Below are positions 1 to 9,822 of a stretch of DNA of 64,000 nt, piece after piece. This stretch comes from Phocoena phocoena. Lineage: Eukaryota > Chordata > Mammalia > Artiodactyla > Phocoenidae. A program made the translations under genes and the position numbers. How positions within the stretch are numbered: position 1 is the first letter of the stretch; each line of letters begins with the position of its first letter. The notes under the pieces were generated by a model, which made no database searches, was not told the origin of the DNA, and saw only the letters and a list, made by a program, of their open reading frames with translations. The stretch is taken from positions 7,632,501 through 7,696,500 of the forward strand of contig NC_089222.1 of NCBI RefSeq assembly GCF_963924675.1. Reading direction: 5' to 3'.

Positions 1-1157
1 GAAACTTCAAAGCTTTTGCACAGCAAAGGAAACCATAACCAAGACCAAAAGACAACCCTCAGAATGGGAGAAAACATTTGCAAATGAAGCAACTGACAAA
101 GGATTAATCTCCAAAATTTACAAGCAGCTCATGCAGCTCAATAACAAAAAAACAAACAACCCCATCCAAAAATGGGCAGAAGACCTAAATAAACATTTCT
201 CCAAAGAAGATATACAGAATGCCAACAAACACATGAAAGAATGCTCAACATCATTAATCATTAGAGAAATGCAAATCAAAACTACAATGAGATATCATCT
301 CACACCAGTCAGAATGGCCATCATCAAAAAATCTAGAAACAATAAATGCTGGAGAGGGTGTGGAGAAAAGGGGACACTCTTGCACTGCTGGTGGGAATGT
401 GAAATGGTTCAGCCACTATGGAGAACAGTATGGAGGTTCCTTAAAAAACTACAAATAGAATTACCATATGACCCAGCAATCCCACTACTGGGCATATACC
501 CTGAGAAAACCAAAATTCAAAAAGAGTCATGTACCAAAATGTTCATTGCAGCTCTATTTACAATAGCCAGGACATGGACAACCTAAGCGCCCATCATCGG
601 ATGAATGGATAAAGAAGATGTGGCACATATACACAATGGAATATTACTCAGCCTTAAAAAGAAATGAAATTGAGCTATTTGTAATGAGATGGATAGACCT
701 AGAGTCTGTCATACAGAGTGAAGTAAGTCAGAAAGAAAAAGACAAATACTGTATGCTAACACATATATATGGAATTTAAGGGGAAAAAATGTCATGAAGA
801 ACCTAAGGGTAAGACAGGAATAAAGACGCAGACCTACTGGAGAACGGACTTGAGGATATGGGGAGGGGGAAGGGTGAGTTTTGACAGGGCGAGAGAGAGT
901 CATGGACATATACACACTAACAAACGTAGTAAGGTAGATAGCTGGGGGGAAGCAGCCGCAAGGCACAGGGATATTAACTCGGTGCTTTGGGACAGCCTGG
1001 AGGGGTGGGATGGGGAGAGTGGGAGGGAGGGAGACGCAAGAAGGAAGACATATGGGAACATATGTATATGTATAGCTGATTCACTTGGTTATAAAGCAGA
1101 AACTAACACACCATTGTAAAGCAATTATACCCCAATAAAGATGTTTAAAAAAAAAAA
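1..1157 (+). mobile_element. L1 retrotransposon 3' end (ORF2 C-terminus plus 3'UTR)
   Basis: This is the 3' end of a LINE-1 that begins before the window. It holds the last part of ORF2, its TAA stop at 777-779, and a roughly 370-bp 3'UTR with a G-rich GGGAGGGAGG stretch. It ends in a CCAATAAAG polyadenylation signal and an A-tract at 1147-1157. The same 3'UTR recurs at 2316-2688 and 55872-56241 in this window, and in reverse orientation at 41393-41760, so all four copies belong to one cetartiodactyl-type L1 lineage. Confidence 0.95.
2..779 (+). pseudogene. L1 ORF2 C-terminal fragment, frameshifted
   Basis: L1 ORF2 encodes an endonuclease/reverse transcriptase that copies L1 RNA into chromosomal DNA. 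Only the C-terminal segment lies in the window. The frame is open from base 2 to 586. It includes the cysteine-rich domain of pattern C-x3-C-x7-H-x4-C starting at 347 (CWRGCGEKG then LLHCWWEC), which is typical of L1 ORF2. Compared with the copy at 1228-2688, two bases are missing near 576 (GGACAACC against GGAAACAACC). This moves the reading frame, which then stays open to the normal L1 stop TAA at 777-779 (end ...HIYGI). It is a broken relic with no host function. Confidence 0.9.
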
Positions 1158-1227
1158 TCGAGTCCTTTAAGGCAATTATAGTCCAATAAAGATGTTAAAA
1201 AACAAACAAAAAAAAAAAAAACAAAAA
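1158..1227 (+). repeat. Second L1 tail fragment and A-rich linker
   Basis: Directly after the poly(A) of the first L1 comes a short repeat of the L1 terminus (GCAATTATAGTCCAATAAAG at about 1175-1194, then ATGTTA) followed by another A-rich run (1197-1227). It resembles a very short 5'-truncated L1 tail, or a duplicated terminus, inserted into the first poly(A). Confidence 0.7.
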
Positions 1228-2315
1228 AAGAAAGCCCAGGGATAAACCCATGCACGTATGGTCACCTTATCTTTGATAAAGGTGGCAGGAATGTACAATG
1301 GAGAAAGGACAGCCTCTTTAACTAGTGGTGCTGGGATAACTGCACAGGTACATGTAAAAGTATGAGATTAGATCATTCCCTAACACCATACACAAAAATA
1401 AGACCTAAATTTAAGGTCAGAAACTATCAAGCTCTTAGAGGAAAACATAGGCAGAACACTCTATGTCATAAATCACAGCAAGATCATTTTTGACATAGCT
1501 CCTAGAGAAATGGAAATAAAAATAAACAAATGGGACCTAATGAAACTTCAACACTCTTGCACAGCGAAGGAAACCATAAACAAGACCAAAAGACAACCCT
1601 CAGAATGGAAGAAAATATTTGCAAGTGAAGCAACTGACAAAGGATTAATCTCCAAAATTTATAAGCAGCCCATGTAGCTCAACAACAAAAACACAAACAA
1701 CCCAATCCAAAAATGTGCAGAAGACCTAAATAGACACTTCTCCAAAAAAGATATACAGATTGCCTACAAACACATGAAAGAATACTTAACATCATTAGAG
1801 AAATGCAAATCAAATCTACAATGAGATATTATCTCACACCAGTCAGAATGGCCATGATCAAAATATCTAGAAACAATAAATGCTGGAGAGGGTGTGGAGA
1901 AAAGGGAACCCTCTTGCACTGTTGGTGGGAATGTAAGTTGATACAGCCACTGTGGAGAACAGTATGGAGGTTCCTTGAAAAACTACAAATAGTACTACCA
2001 TATGACCCAGCGATCCCACTACTGGGCATATACCCTGAGAAAACCATAATTCAAAAAGAGTCATGTACCATAATGTTCACTGCGGCTCTATTTACAATAG
2101 ACCAGAGGTGGAAACAACCTAAGTGTCTGTTGACAGATGAATGGATAAAGAAGATGTGGCACATATATACAATGGAATATTACTCAGCCATAAAAAGAAA
2201 CGAAATTGAGCTATTTGTAATGAGGTGAATAGACCTAGAGTCTGTCATACAGAGTGAAATAAGTCAGAAAGAGAAAGACAAATACCGTATGCTAACACAT
2301 ATATATGGAATTTAA
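1228..2315 (+). pseudogene. L1 ORF2 C-terminal fragment with nonsense codons
   Basis: Decayed ORF2 coding sequence. The longest readable part is 1803-2228 and contains the intact Cys-rich motif (CWRGCGEKG ... HCWWEC). It stops at 2226-2228, where TGA replaces the Trp codon TGG found at the same place in the copy at 1-1157 (ATGAGATGGATAGAC). The downstream 28 codons remain in the same frame to the normal end at 2313-2315. An earlier stop (CCCATGTAGCTC near 1670) replaces a Gln codon. Not functional. Confidence 0.85.
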
Positions 2316-2688
2316 GATAAAAAATGTCATGAAGAACCTAGGAGTAAGACAGGAGTGAAGACACAGACCTACTGGAGAATGGACTTGAGGATATGGGGCG
2401 CGGGAAGCGTAAGCTGTGACAAAGCGAGAGAGAGGCATGGAAATATATACACTACCAAACGTGGAGTGGTTAGCTAGTGGGAAGCAGCCGCATAGCACAG
2501 GGGGATCAGCTCTGTGCTTTGTGACCGTTTGGAGGGGTGAGATAGGGAGGGTGGGAGGGAGAGAGACGCAAGAGGAAAGAGATATGGGAACATATGTATA
2601 TGTATAACTGATTCACTTTGTTATAAAGCAGAAACTAACACACCATTTTAAACAATTATACTCCAATAAAGATGTAAAAAAAAAAAAA
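1228..2688 (+). mobile_element. 5'-truncated L1 (ORF2 C-terminal third plus 3'UTR)
   Basis: A second, independently truncated L1 of the same lineage as 1-1157. It begins inside ORF2 (GAAAGCCCAGGGATAAAC), carries about 1.1 kb of decayed ORF2, and reaches the family stop position TAA at 2313-2315. The 3'UTR ends with AATAAA at 2665-2670 and an A-tract at 2676-2688. It starts immediately after the A-rich tail of the preceding L1, consistent with insertion into an A-rich target. No clear target-site duplication was found. Confidence 0.93.
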
Positions 2689-3180
2689 CTCACCTGTACA
2701 AAAAAGGAAAAACCTTCTTTTCAAATTCAAGATCTTCTACTAACATACACCATCCATGAAAATGTAGTTCAAAAAAACCCAGTTAGTAAATTGGCCAACT
2801 ATAGAGTCACTTAGGAAGTAAGAAAAATAAATTCAGTTTACAGGTAAATTGTAACAACAGACCAGTTTACAGGTCTATTGTTTGAATGTTAAAGAAATTC
2901 TACTGATAAGAGAAGTAATGATAGTCATTGTTTCATAGACATTATGTCCCTATTTTCTTTAATGGCCTGTTATGAACATAGTGAGAGAAAATCTCTGTAT
3001 AAAAGGGATGGTTAAAACCTTGGCAGAAGTTGGATAGATGCTCATCAAATGTATTTCTTCTTCCAAAGCACAGAGATAAACTGTATTACTTGGTCCTCTA
3101 GCATATAGAGGCCAGAGTGACAATTCTGTGCCAAAAAAATATATCAGAAGCAACATATCACTTTGGACCAATACAGTAGT
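2689..3180. other. Unassigned sequence
   Basis: AT-rich sequence with no open frame above 70 codons and no repeat family I recognise. I see nothing functional in it. Confidence 0.4.
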
Positions 3181-3559
3181 GTCAAGTAGACTCTAAAATT
3201 ATCCCCAGTGATACCCGCCTCCTGGTTTTCACACCCTTATATGAAATCCCATCCCTTTATATATGGGCTGGCTAGTGAGTTTCTTCTATCCATTTAAAAA
3301 TATCCTCCTCCTCCTCCTCCTCCTCCTCCTCCTCCTCCTCCTCCTCCTCCTCCTCCTCCTCCTTCTTCTTCTTCTTCTTCTTCTTCTTCTTCTTCTTCTT
3401 CTTCTTCTTCTTCTTCTTCTTCTTCTTCTTCTTCTTCTTCTTCCCCTTCTCCTTCCCCTTCCCCTTCCCCTTCCCCTTCCCCTTCCCCTTCTCCTTCTCC
3501 TTCTCCTTCTTCTTCTTCTCCTTCTCCTTCTTCCCCTTTTCCTTCTCCTTCTCCTCCTT

Positions 3560-3591
<32 letters not shown>

Positions 3592-4365
3592 TCTCCTCCT
3601 CCTCCTTCTCCTTCTCCTTCTCCTTTTCCTTCTTCTTCTTCTCCTTCTTCTTTCTTCTTCTTCTTCTTCTTCTTCTTCTTCTTCTTCTTCTTCTTCTTCT
3701 TCTTCTTCTTCTTCTTCTTCCCCTTCCTCTTCCTCCTCTTCCCCTTCTCCTTCCCCTTCCCCTTCCCCTTCCCCTTCCCCTTCCCCTTCTCCTTCTCCTT
3801 CTCCTTCTTATTCTCCTTCTTCTTCTTCTTCTTCTTCTTCTTCTTCTTCTTCTTCTTCCCCTTCTTCTTCTCCTTCTCCTTCTTCCCCTTTTCCTTCTCC
3901 TTCTCCTCCTTCTCCTCCTTTTCCTCCTTCTCCTTCTTCTTCTCCTTCTCCTCCTCCTCCTTCTCCTTCTCCTTCTCCTTTTCCTTCTTCTTCTTCTTCT
4001 TCTTCTTCTTCCCCTTCTTCTTCTTCCTTTCTCCCTCTCTCTCTCTCTCTCACCTTAATGAAGCAAGCTGCCATGTTGAAAGAGGCCCAACAACCTTAGT
4101 ACAACAGGACTCAAGGAACTGAATCTTCCAGCTGTCATGTGAGTAAGTTTAAATAAGGACTCTTTCCCATTTGACCCTTCAGATGAGACCCCAGCCCTGG
4201 CTGACACTTTTCTTGCAGCCTGAGACAGATCCTGAAACAAAGGACCCAGTTAAGCCATGTCTAGATACCTGACCTTCAGAACCTGTGAGATAATGTGTGC
4301 TGTTTTATCCTGCTAAATTTTGGCATAATTTGCTATGCAGCAATAGGTTACTAAAAAGGCAGTTA
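3181..4365 (+). mobile_element. MaLR-type (MLT1-like) LTR split by a microsatellite
   Basis: Both flanks of the pyrimidine tract look like one old ERVL-MaLR solo LTR. The left part has CCCCAGTGATACCC, TTTTCACACCCTTAT and GGGCTGGCTAGTGA. The right part has AAGCAAGCTGCCATGTTG, AGATGAGACCCCAGCC, ACCTGTGAGATAATG and the terminal ATGCAGCAATAGGTTACTA. This order (an upstream TTTTCACACCC block, a pyrimidine-rich middle, then the GAGATAAT terminus) is how I remember MLT1-type LTRs. The exact subfamily needs a library search. Confidence 0.7.
3302..4051. repeat. Long (CCT)n/(CTT)n polypyrimidine microsatellite
   Basis: About 750 bases made almost only of C and T on the + strand. The layout is (CTC)n, then (TTC)n, a CCTT/CTTCC-rich block, a second long (TTC)n at about 3652-3720, a second CCTT-rich block, a third (TTC)n, and (CT)n at 4034-4050. 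A single A at 3810 (TTATTC) is almost the only purine between 3303 and 4051. Mirror-type homopurine-homopyrimidine DNA of this length can form triplex (H-DNA). It gives rise to artefactual open frames on both strands. Confidence 0.97.
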
Positions 4366-5000
4366 AGAGTAGACGTACTTTATTATGTTTCTCCTTCCTT
4401 CACCCATCTGCTGACTGGATGACACCATGAAATCAGAGCAACCTTGAAACCAGGGGTTAAAGATGATGGAGCCTCAGCATGAAAGCAAATTAGACCCCTG
4501 AAAGGCTCAGTATGTCAAAGATCTTCCCCCTTGAGAGTAAGCTGTTAGTTGGTTAAGCCACTAAGGTTAGGGAATGTTTGTTACAGCAGGTAGCTTAGCC
4601 TGCCCTAAGAAACTTAAACCAAATGGACAGTTTTTCTTCTGGCCATATGTTTACCAGATAGTTGCCAGATGTAATTAAAGCTGTATTATCTCTTATTAAC
4701 ACTAATTTTTGCTCTTCAAAAATCACAAAACTATTCCCTGAAGGTCTTATATATATTTTTTATCTTTGTTCCTACCAGTCCCTCTCCCTGGAATGTCTTC
4801 CTTGCCAATTTCTGTGCTTAGAGAGAGCTTACTAATCCTCAATGACTATCTTTAATATTTATTCTGATGTATCTTCATTAGTTCCAGGCAGAATCACATC
4901 TTATTAGAGTTAAATCTATATGAGTCTATTAAAAAGACTTTAACAGCTTCCTGATTAGTGCAACTTTTTACAAGGAAAATTGGTAGCATCTATTGGCATT
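4366..5000. other. Unassigned sequence
   Basis: No gene, RNA or recognisable repeat seen. The sequence is AT-rich with no long open frame. Confidence 0.4.
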
Positions 5001-5440
5001 TAAAATGTACATATTGCTTAATCTAACACTTCCATTGCTAGAAATGTATTATAAGGATACAGAGCTTTATTATAAGTGTATTTAAGTATCCATTACAGCA
5101 AAAGTTTAGGATTGGAAAAAAATAGAAATAACCTAAATAGTCATTAATAGGGAACTGGTTAATAGGCTATAGTAGATGTACATGATATATATGTACAGAT
5201 ATGTTTTCATATTGATGAAATATCAATTTCCAAGATAAATTATTTAGTAAAAATAATGAATTATAAAATGCTCATACATGGTTTTATAAAAAATGTACAA
5301 ACACACATAAATACATATGAGCTTGTATATATATGGAAATTATGAATGGATACATAAGTAGTTGTATCTTTGAAAGGGGAAAGGAAGTAACGTTAAAGGT
5401 AAATTTTTATGAGCATTCATTACTTTAATATTTTTTAAAG
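5001..5440 (+). mobile_element. Ancient L1M 3'-end relic
   Basis: Contains the diverged L1M signature TTGGAAAAAAATAGAAATAACCTAAATAG, written here only as a pattern: isolated-then-repeated short blocks AACCTAAATAGTCATTAATAG and GGGAACTGGTTAATAGG near 5131-5165. These are followed by the TACATGATATATATGTACAG and TTTCCAAGATAAATTATTTAGT blocks that usually precede an L1M 3' end. Highly diverged, no open frame. Confidence 0.6.
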
Positions 5441-5449
5441 TTTTTTCCC

Positions 5450-5775
5450 ATTTTTTTATTGAAGTATATTTGATTTACAGTGTTGTGTTAGTTTCAGGTG
5501 TAGAGTACGGTAATTCAGCTATACATGTATATAAATATATATATAATATATATTCTTTTCAAATTATTTTCCATTATAAGTTATTATAAGATACTGAGTA
5601 TACTTCCCTGTGCTATACAGTAGGTCTTTGTCATTTAACTATTTTATATATAATAGTGCATATATGTTAATCCCAAACTCCTAATTTATCTCCCCCCGTT
5701 TCCCCTTTGGTAACCATAAATTTGTTTTCTATGTCTGTGGGTCTATTTCTGTTTTGTAAGTAACTTCATAGGTAA
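5450..5775 (-). mobile_element. 5'-truncated L1 3'UTR, minus strand
   Basis: Opens with the poly(T) equivalent of a tail (TTTTTTTATTGAAGTATA), then ACAGTGTTGTGTTAGTTTCA, CCCTGTGCTATACAGTAGG, CCCAAACTCCTAATTTATC and TCTATGTCTGTGGGTC. This is the antisense of a common L1 3'UTR in this clade. It breaks off at about 5775 and continues into a CA/TA-rich stretch (5822-5900). Confidence 0.85.
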
Positions 5776-5821
5776 ACAACAAGCCATAGTAACTGAAACA
5801 GTCTTCCAGGTAAAAGTGACC

Positions 5822-5900
5822 ATATTCATATATATCTATACACACACATACATATATATACATATATATGTATACACATATACACACACGTACATACCTA
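5822..5900. repeat. TA/CA-rich low-complexity tract
   Basis: Alternating ATATAT, ACACAC and CATACATA units. The short open frame read from it is an artefact of low complexity. Confidence 0.8.
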
Positions 5901-6424
5901 TGTATCATACATATAATCATACAGCAAGGAACCTGGGGGCCCTGTTCATTATTCATGTGTGAGACAGGTTAGACCAAGAATAATTCTTGAAGGGAACCTT
6001 AATCCTAACTAAGAGAAATACCCCAGCCTACCTCCACGGAGTGCAGAGTAGGCATTTTATTCCATTATACAGCCTTATCTAGTTCTCCTTTTTCGTGAGG
6101 ATGTCACCAGTTTGCCTGATTGTGAAAACTCCTCTCTCAACTGCATGTCTAAAATACCTGTGCTGCCCTCCAAGGATGTTTTTATGTAGATCCTGACATT
6201 CTTGTCCTGCAGAACTCAGAAGCACTGTCTCTAGGGAACAGCCCTTAGTAATCTTCTCCATGGAAGTGTACCTGCACACTCCCAATTCTTACGGTCTAAA
6301 CATATTTCTCATGGTGGCTATAAAGGCCTATAGCAATCACTGCTATCCCCTGCAAGTCTCCAGGAAATGTCTATCTCAGCATCTCTGAACACAGGCAGAT
6401 TTTTCTGTGCAATGATCCATTATA
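5901..6424. other. Unassigned sequence
   Basis: No gene or repeat recognised. The open frame at 6079-6285 on the minus strand has no recognisable domain. Confidence 0.35.
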
Positions 6425-6665
6425 GCGTGGTAATTAACAACATAGAATCTGGAGCCAACATATCTGAATTTGATTCCTGGCTCTTCCATTCACTGACTGT
6501 AACCTGATGTAACTTAATAAGCTCTTAGTTTCTTGGTTTCCCCATCCATAAAAGAAAATTAAAAACAGCACCTAAATATAGGATAGTTTATTAGAATTTA
6601 ATTATATATGCCAAGCCCTTTCACCAGTGTCTGCCAAAATTGGGGCTCAATAAATATTAGTCATT
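6425..6665 (+). repeat. MIR SINE
   Basis: Old tRNA-derived MIR element, recognised from the block order. It runs from GTGGTAATTAACAACATAGAA through TCTGGAGCCA, TTGATTCCTGGCTCTTCCA, the core TAGTTTCTTGGTTTCC and CATCCATAAAA to the terminal GGGGCTCAATAAATATTAG. Diverged but full order is kept. Confidence 0.85.
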
Positions 6666-7689
6666 AGTTTTCAGAACACTTATAAAGCTGTGAAATGAAA
6701 ATGTTCCAAGAAACTTTTGGGGTGATAGGTGGAAAGGGGACAAAAATTTCCATCACTTCAATCACAGATGTACTAGTTTGTGCCTTCAGCCCTAACAAAA
6801 CTGTGAGAACAGGATGACAAGGTTACACATCCAGAAATGTGTGCCCACCTCCCCCACCTTCCAAGCCTGTCCCGGGGCTATAAATCTTTCCCCGCCATCT
6901 GCCACTTCCACAGGTTGTGACTTTGTAAGCTGCCAGCCAGAAGGCAAATCTGAAGTCTGAGAGACACAATCCATGAAATCATTTATACTAATTAACTCTT
7001 TAGCTCCAATTAACTGAGCAGATTGGCTATCTCCTCATCGTTGTGTCTGTCCATTTAACAAGCCACAGTTATGGGCCCAACACATGCCTGGCTCTGGGAT
7101 GCAGATGTCAACTGGAGATGGGGGCATGGTTTGTACCATTGCAGAGAACACAGATCGAGTTGTGGTATAAGGAAATCGAAGAGGGTTCAGAACACAGGAT
7201 ATCATAAAGGGGAGGGGAGCTGGTATAAAAGAGGAAGGTATTAACAAATCCACACTCACCACACATATATTTAAGAGAGGCAGACAGGACTAGAAGGAAA
7301 TTCCAAAATAATTCTCATTTAAAATTTTGAATCGAACTGTCCCTAAGTGAGCCTACAGAGTGCCAGATATAAATTACTTACCACCAAGTTCTGGATTCCT
7401 AAGATATGAAAATTACCAACACAAGGCAAAATAGTTATTATATTACAGTACTTCCATAAATCTGAGAAGAGCCAGGAATAGAGAAAGGGGAAACCTGAAA
7501 GTTATCATCAGCAGGAGAGACTTTTAGATAAATAATGGACTGAGAAAACAGAGAGGTCAAACATCCTTTATATATGCAGAGAAACTTCCTGATTTGTATT
7601 TGGGCACATAATCTAATGAAAAGACCTCTAAAAATGTATATAGTGACAACTAACACCTGCATGCCACTGCAAACTATGCTTTCATGTGA
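6666..7689. other. Unassigned, repeat-poor sequence
   Basis: No gene recognised. It contains a short GC-rich patch with a TATA-box-like GGGCTATAAATC (TATAAAT at 6879-6885), but nothing else argues for a promoter. Small open frames at 6792-6974 and 7035-7262 show no known domain. Confidence 0.35.
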
Positions 7690-7875
7690 TTTTTTCCCCT
7701 TTTTCCTGAAACCATCCTATGAGCTGTTCAGTATTCCCACTTTCACCGAAAAGGGAACTGAGTCTCAGAGAAGTTAAACTAATTGCTCAAGGTCACACAC
7801 CTAAAATCCTGCTGAGTAGGAAACTTGAGCCCAGTTGCTCTATTTTCAATCCAATGTTCTTTTCTCTGTGCCAGC
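7690..7875 (-). repeat. MIR SINE, minus strand
   Basis: Antisense MIR. The order is GGGAACTGAGTCTCAGAGAAG, TTAAACTAATTGCTCAAGGTC, ACACACCTAAAATCCTGCTG, GAGCCCAGTTGCTCT, matching the reverse complement of the MIR core and tRNA head. Confidence 0.8.
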
Positions 7876-9366
7876 TTCTTTACTCCCTAAAGGGAGCTGA
7901 AAGGCATTGGTGTTATGTTCTTTCAAAGTTCACCTATAAATGATACAACTCTGTAAAAATTCACAATTCTGTTAAAGAATACTCTTTCATCAAGATGGCA
8001 ACCCAAATACGTTTTTTTTTTTTTTATTCATTTTTCTCTCCTAATAGCAAAGATTCTTTTAGAGAGAAGCTCCAGTGTTGACATCCATCCAATCAAGGAA
8101 TAAAAGATGCATGAACTGCTATTCCACACACACACACACACATCCAGGGTTCCTTTTCCTTCCTCCGTTCAACAGGCAAAGCCAATTTGGTCTGCATCTG
8201 ATGCCTCGTTCACATTTCTTTGGAAGGCGTAAGCGAAGACATTACTACAAACTGTTCTGAGCAGCTGTAGAAAATCATTAACCCAAATTGCTCATTACAC
8301 CTTTATAGACACTGAGCAAGTCAGCCTGCTAAACACATATATAAATATAATGGGTAATAATGGTGATGGGACAAGATAAAACTAAGTGAGGCTGAAGGGG
8401 TGGAAAATAGCTGCAGAAGGAAACTCTCCCCATTTCACATTCCTCGGCCATAAACAGCACAAAGCTTCAATTAAAGAAAAAAAAAAAAGGTTTGGAGCAA
8501 ACTTACCTCACCACACCTCAATCAGAAGCTTGGCTTCTTTTCACAGACTGCATTATTGTACACTATAAAGAGGAAAAATCTTATTTGGGGCAAAAGAACA
8601 GATTAAAGAGAAGCTTTTTTGCAAGCATTCAGAAAAATTGAAAGTAGCTGCCTTTTTATGGCTGCGAAGTTATCTCCAGCAAACAGGACAGACGTCAGCA
8701 AGGGTGAGGGGCCCTGCTAGCGTTGCCTTTCTGCAGAAGGACCTTGAACGAAGGATTTGCTGCCAGTTAGAACGCAATTTGATCCAGGCTAGCTTTCCAT
8801 CTCTGGAGCTGCTCTGAGTGGCAGTTTGAATTGCCCTGCCAAATCCCTCTGCTTTGCTCTTTCTAAAAAAGAAAATGGAGAAAGATGTGGCAAGTCAGAG
8901 CAACTCCACGCCTCAACAGATTGCTCTGCCACTGCACATGTTAATATTTTTTAATGTCAATGTGGAGGCTCCTGTTTGAAATTCAATGGGGAGCTAAAAT
9001 TAATGTAAGCCTGCTTAGGAATGTCAAATGAGTGTTCATCATATTCCAGAGAGTGTTTGTGCAACAGGAAAATGATGGCAACGGAAAGTGGAGGGCTTAT
9101 TTTGATAATCATAGTAAAATTTTTTTTGAGGAATGAAAGCAAGCACTTGAAGTTCTTTGTGAAAAATATATAATTTGTGGGAGAAATTGTTAGAAGAATA
9201 GGTGTGCTTCTTGCTGGGAAAACCGACAGCTTATGAAAAAAGTAAAGAACACATGCAAAGACCTTATCCAATATTGGGAAGTTTGATTTGGGGACAAGAA
9301 TATTTTTGGAAAAAATAAAAAGTACCCCAATTCTCCACCCCTTCCTGTCTGCACATCCCTTGAAAT
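7876..9366. other. Repeat-poor unique sequence
   Basis: The longest stretch in the first third of the window without recognisable transposons, apart from a T-tract (8011-8025), a short (CA)n (8125-8142) and an A-tract (8469-8480). The part at about 8580-9130 has normal base composition and no low complexity, and would be the first place to look for a conserved noncoding element. No open frame exceeds 104 codons and none shows a known domain. Confidence 0.4.
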
Positions 9367-9367
9367 A

Positions 9368-9822
9368 TAACGTGTATCTCTTCCCATTAAGATTTGGAGT
9401 CTTTTTTCCCCATCCTTTGAATTGGACTGGCTCTGTAACTGGCTTTGGCCAATAGAAGCAATAGAAGTGACCCTATGCCAATTGCAAGCCCAGGCCTCAA
9501 GAGACCTTGTGCGTTTTCACAATATCTCTTGGAATCTCTCAACTGGCACCAGAAAAAGCTTAGGCTGCCTGCTGGATGACACCAGAGCTGAGTCACCCCA
9601 ATTCCTAGACCAGCCAGCTCTCAGCCAAGTGACTGCAAGCACAGGACTGAGGAAGGTCTGTATCAGTCAAGCCCAGCCCACATCAGCGGAACTGCCCAGT
9701 TGTGCCATAGATTTTGAGAAATAACCCTAGACTTTGAGAAATAATGAACAGTTGAGGTTTTTAAGAAACTAAGTTTGGGAACATTTTGTTTTACAACAAC
9801 TCTAACTGAAACAGTATCTACC
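9368..9822 (+). mobile_element. MLT1-type MaLR LTR (degenerate)
   Basis: Old ERVL-MaLR LTR. Recognisable blocks are GGACTGGCTCTGTAACTGGC and TTGGCCAATAGAAG near 9424-9460, AGTGACCCTATGCCAATT, CCAGGCCTCAAGAGACCTTG, AGCCCAGCCCACATCAGC with GGAACTGCCCAG near 9670-9698, and the 3' end TTTTAAGCC-like TTTTTAAGAAACTAAGTTTG leading to CTAACTGAAACAG. The open frame at 9422-9724 lies within it and is a shadow. Confidence 0.75.

Noticed and set aside
1..2688. The two plus-strand L1s as one tandem duplication of about 1.5 kb
   Set aside because: The copies differ at many positions, start at different places, and each has its own poly(A). Independent insertions explain this better.
3302..4051. CRISPR-like regular repeats
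   Set aside because: This is a mammalian microsatellite; there is no repeat-spacer structure, and CRISPR arrays are not expected in this genome.
3263..4099. Open frame of 278 codons, mostly Leu, Ser and Pro, and its antisense Glu/Gly frame at 3808-4074
   Set aside because: It reads through a pure pyrimidine microsatellite, which lacks stop codons in most frames. There is no start context, domain or splice support.
6870..6890. TATA-box-like GGGCTATAAATC in a GC-rich patch
   Set aside because: A TATA motif alone is common by chance. No exon, CpG island or open frame follows.
9422..9724. A 100-codon plus-strand frame
   Set aside because: It is inside an MLT1-type LTR and shows no domain.
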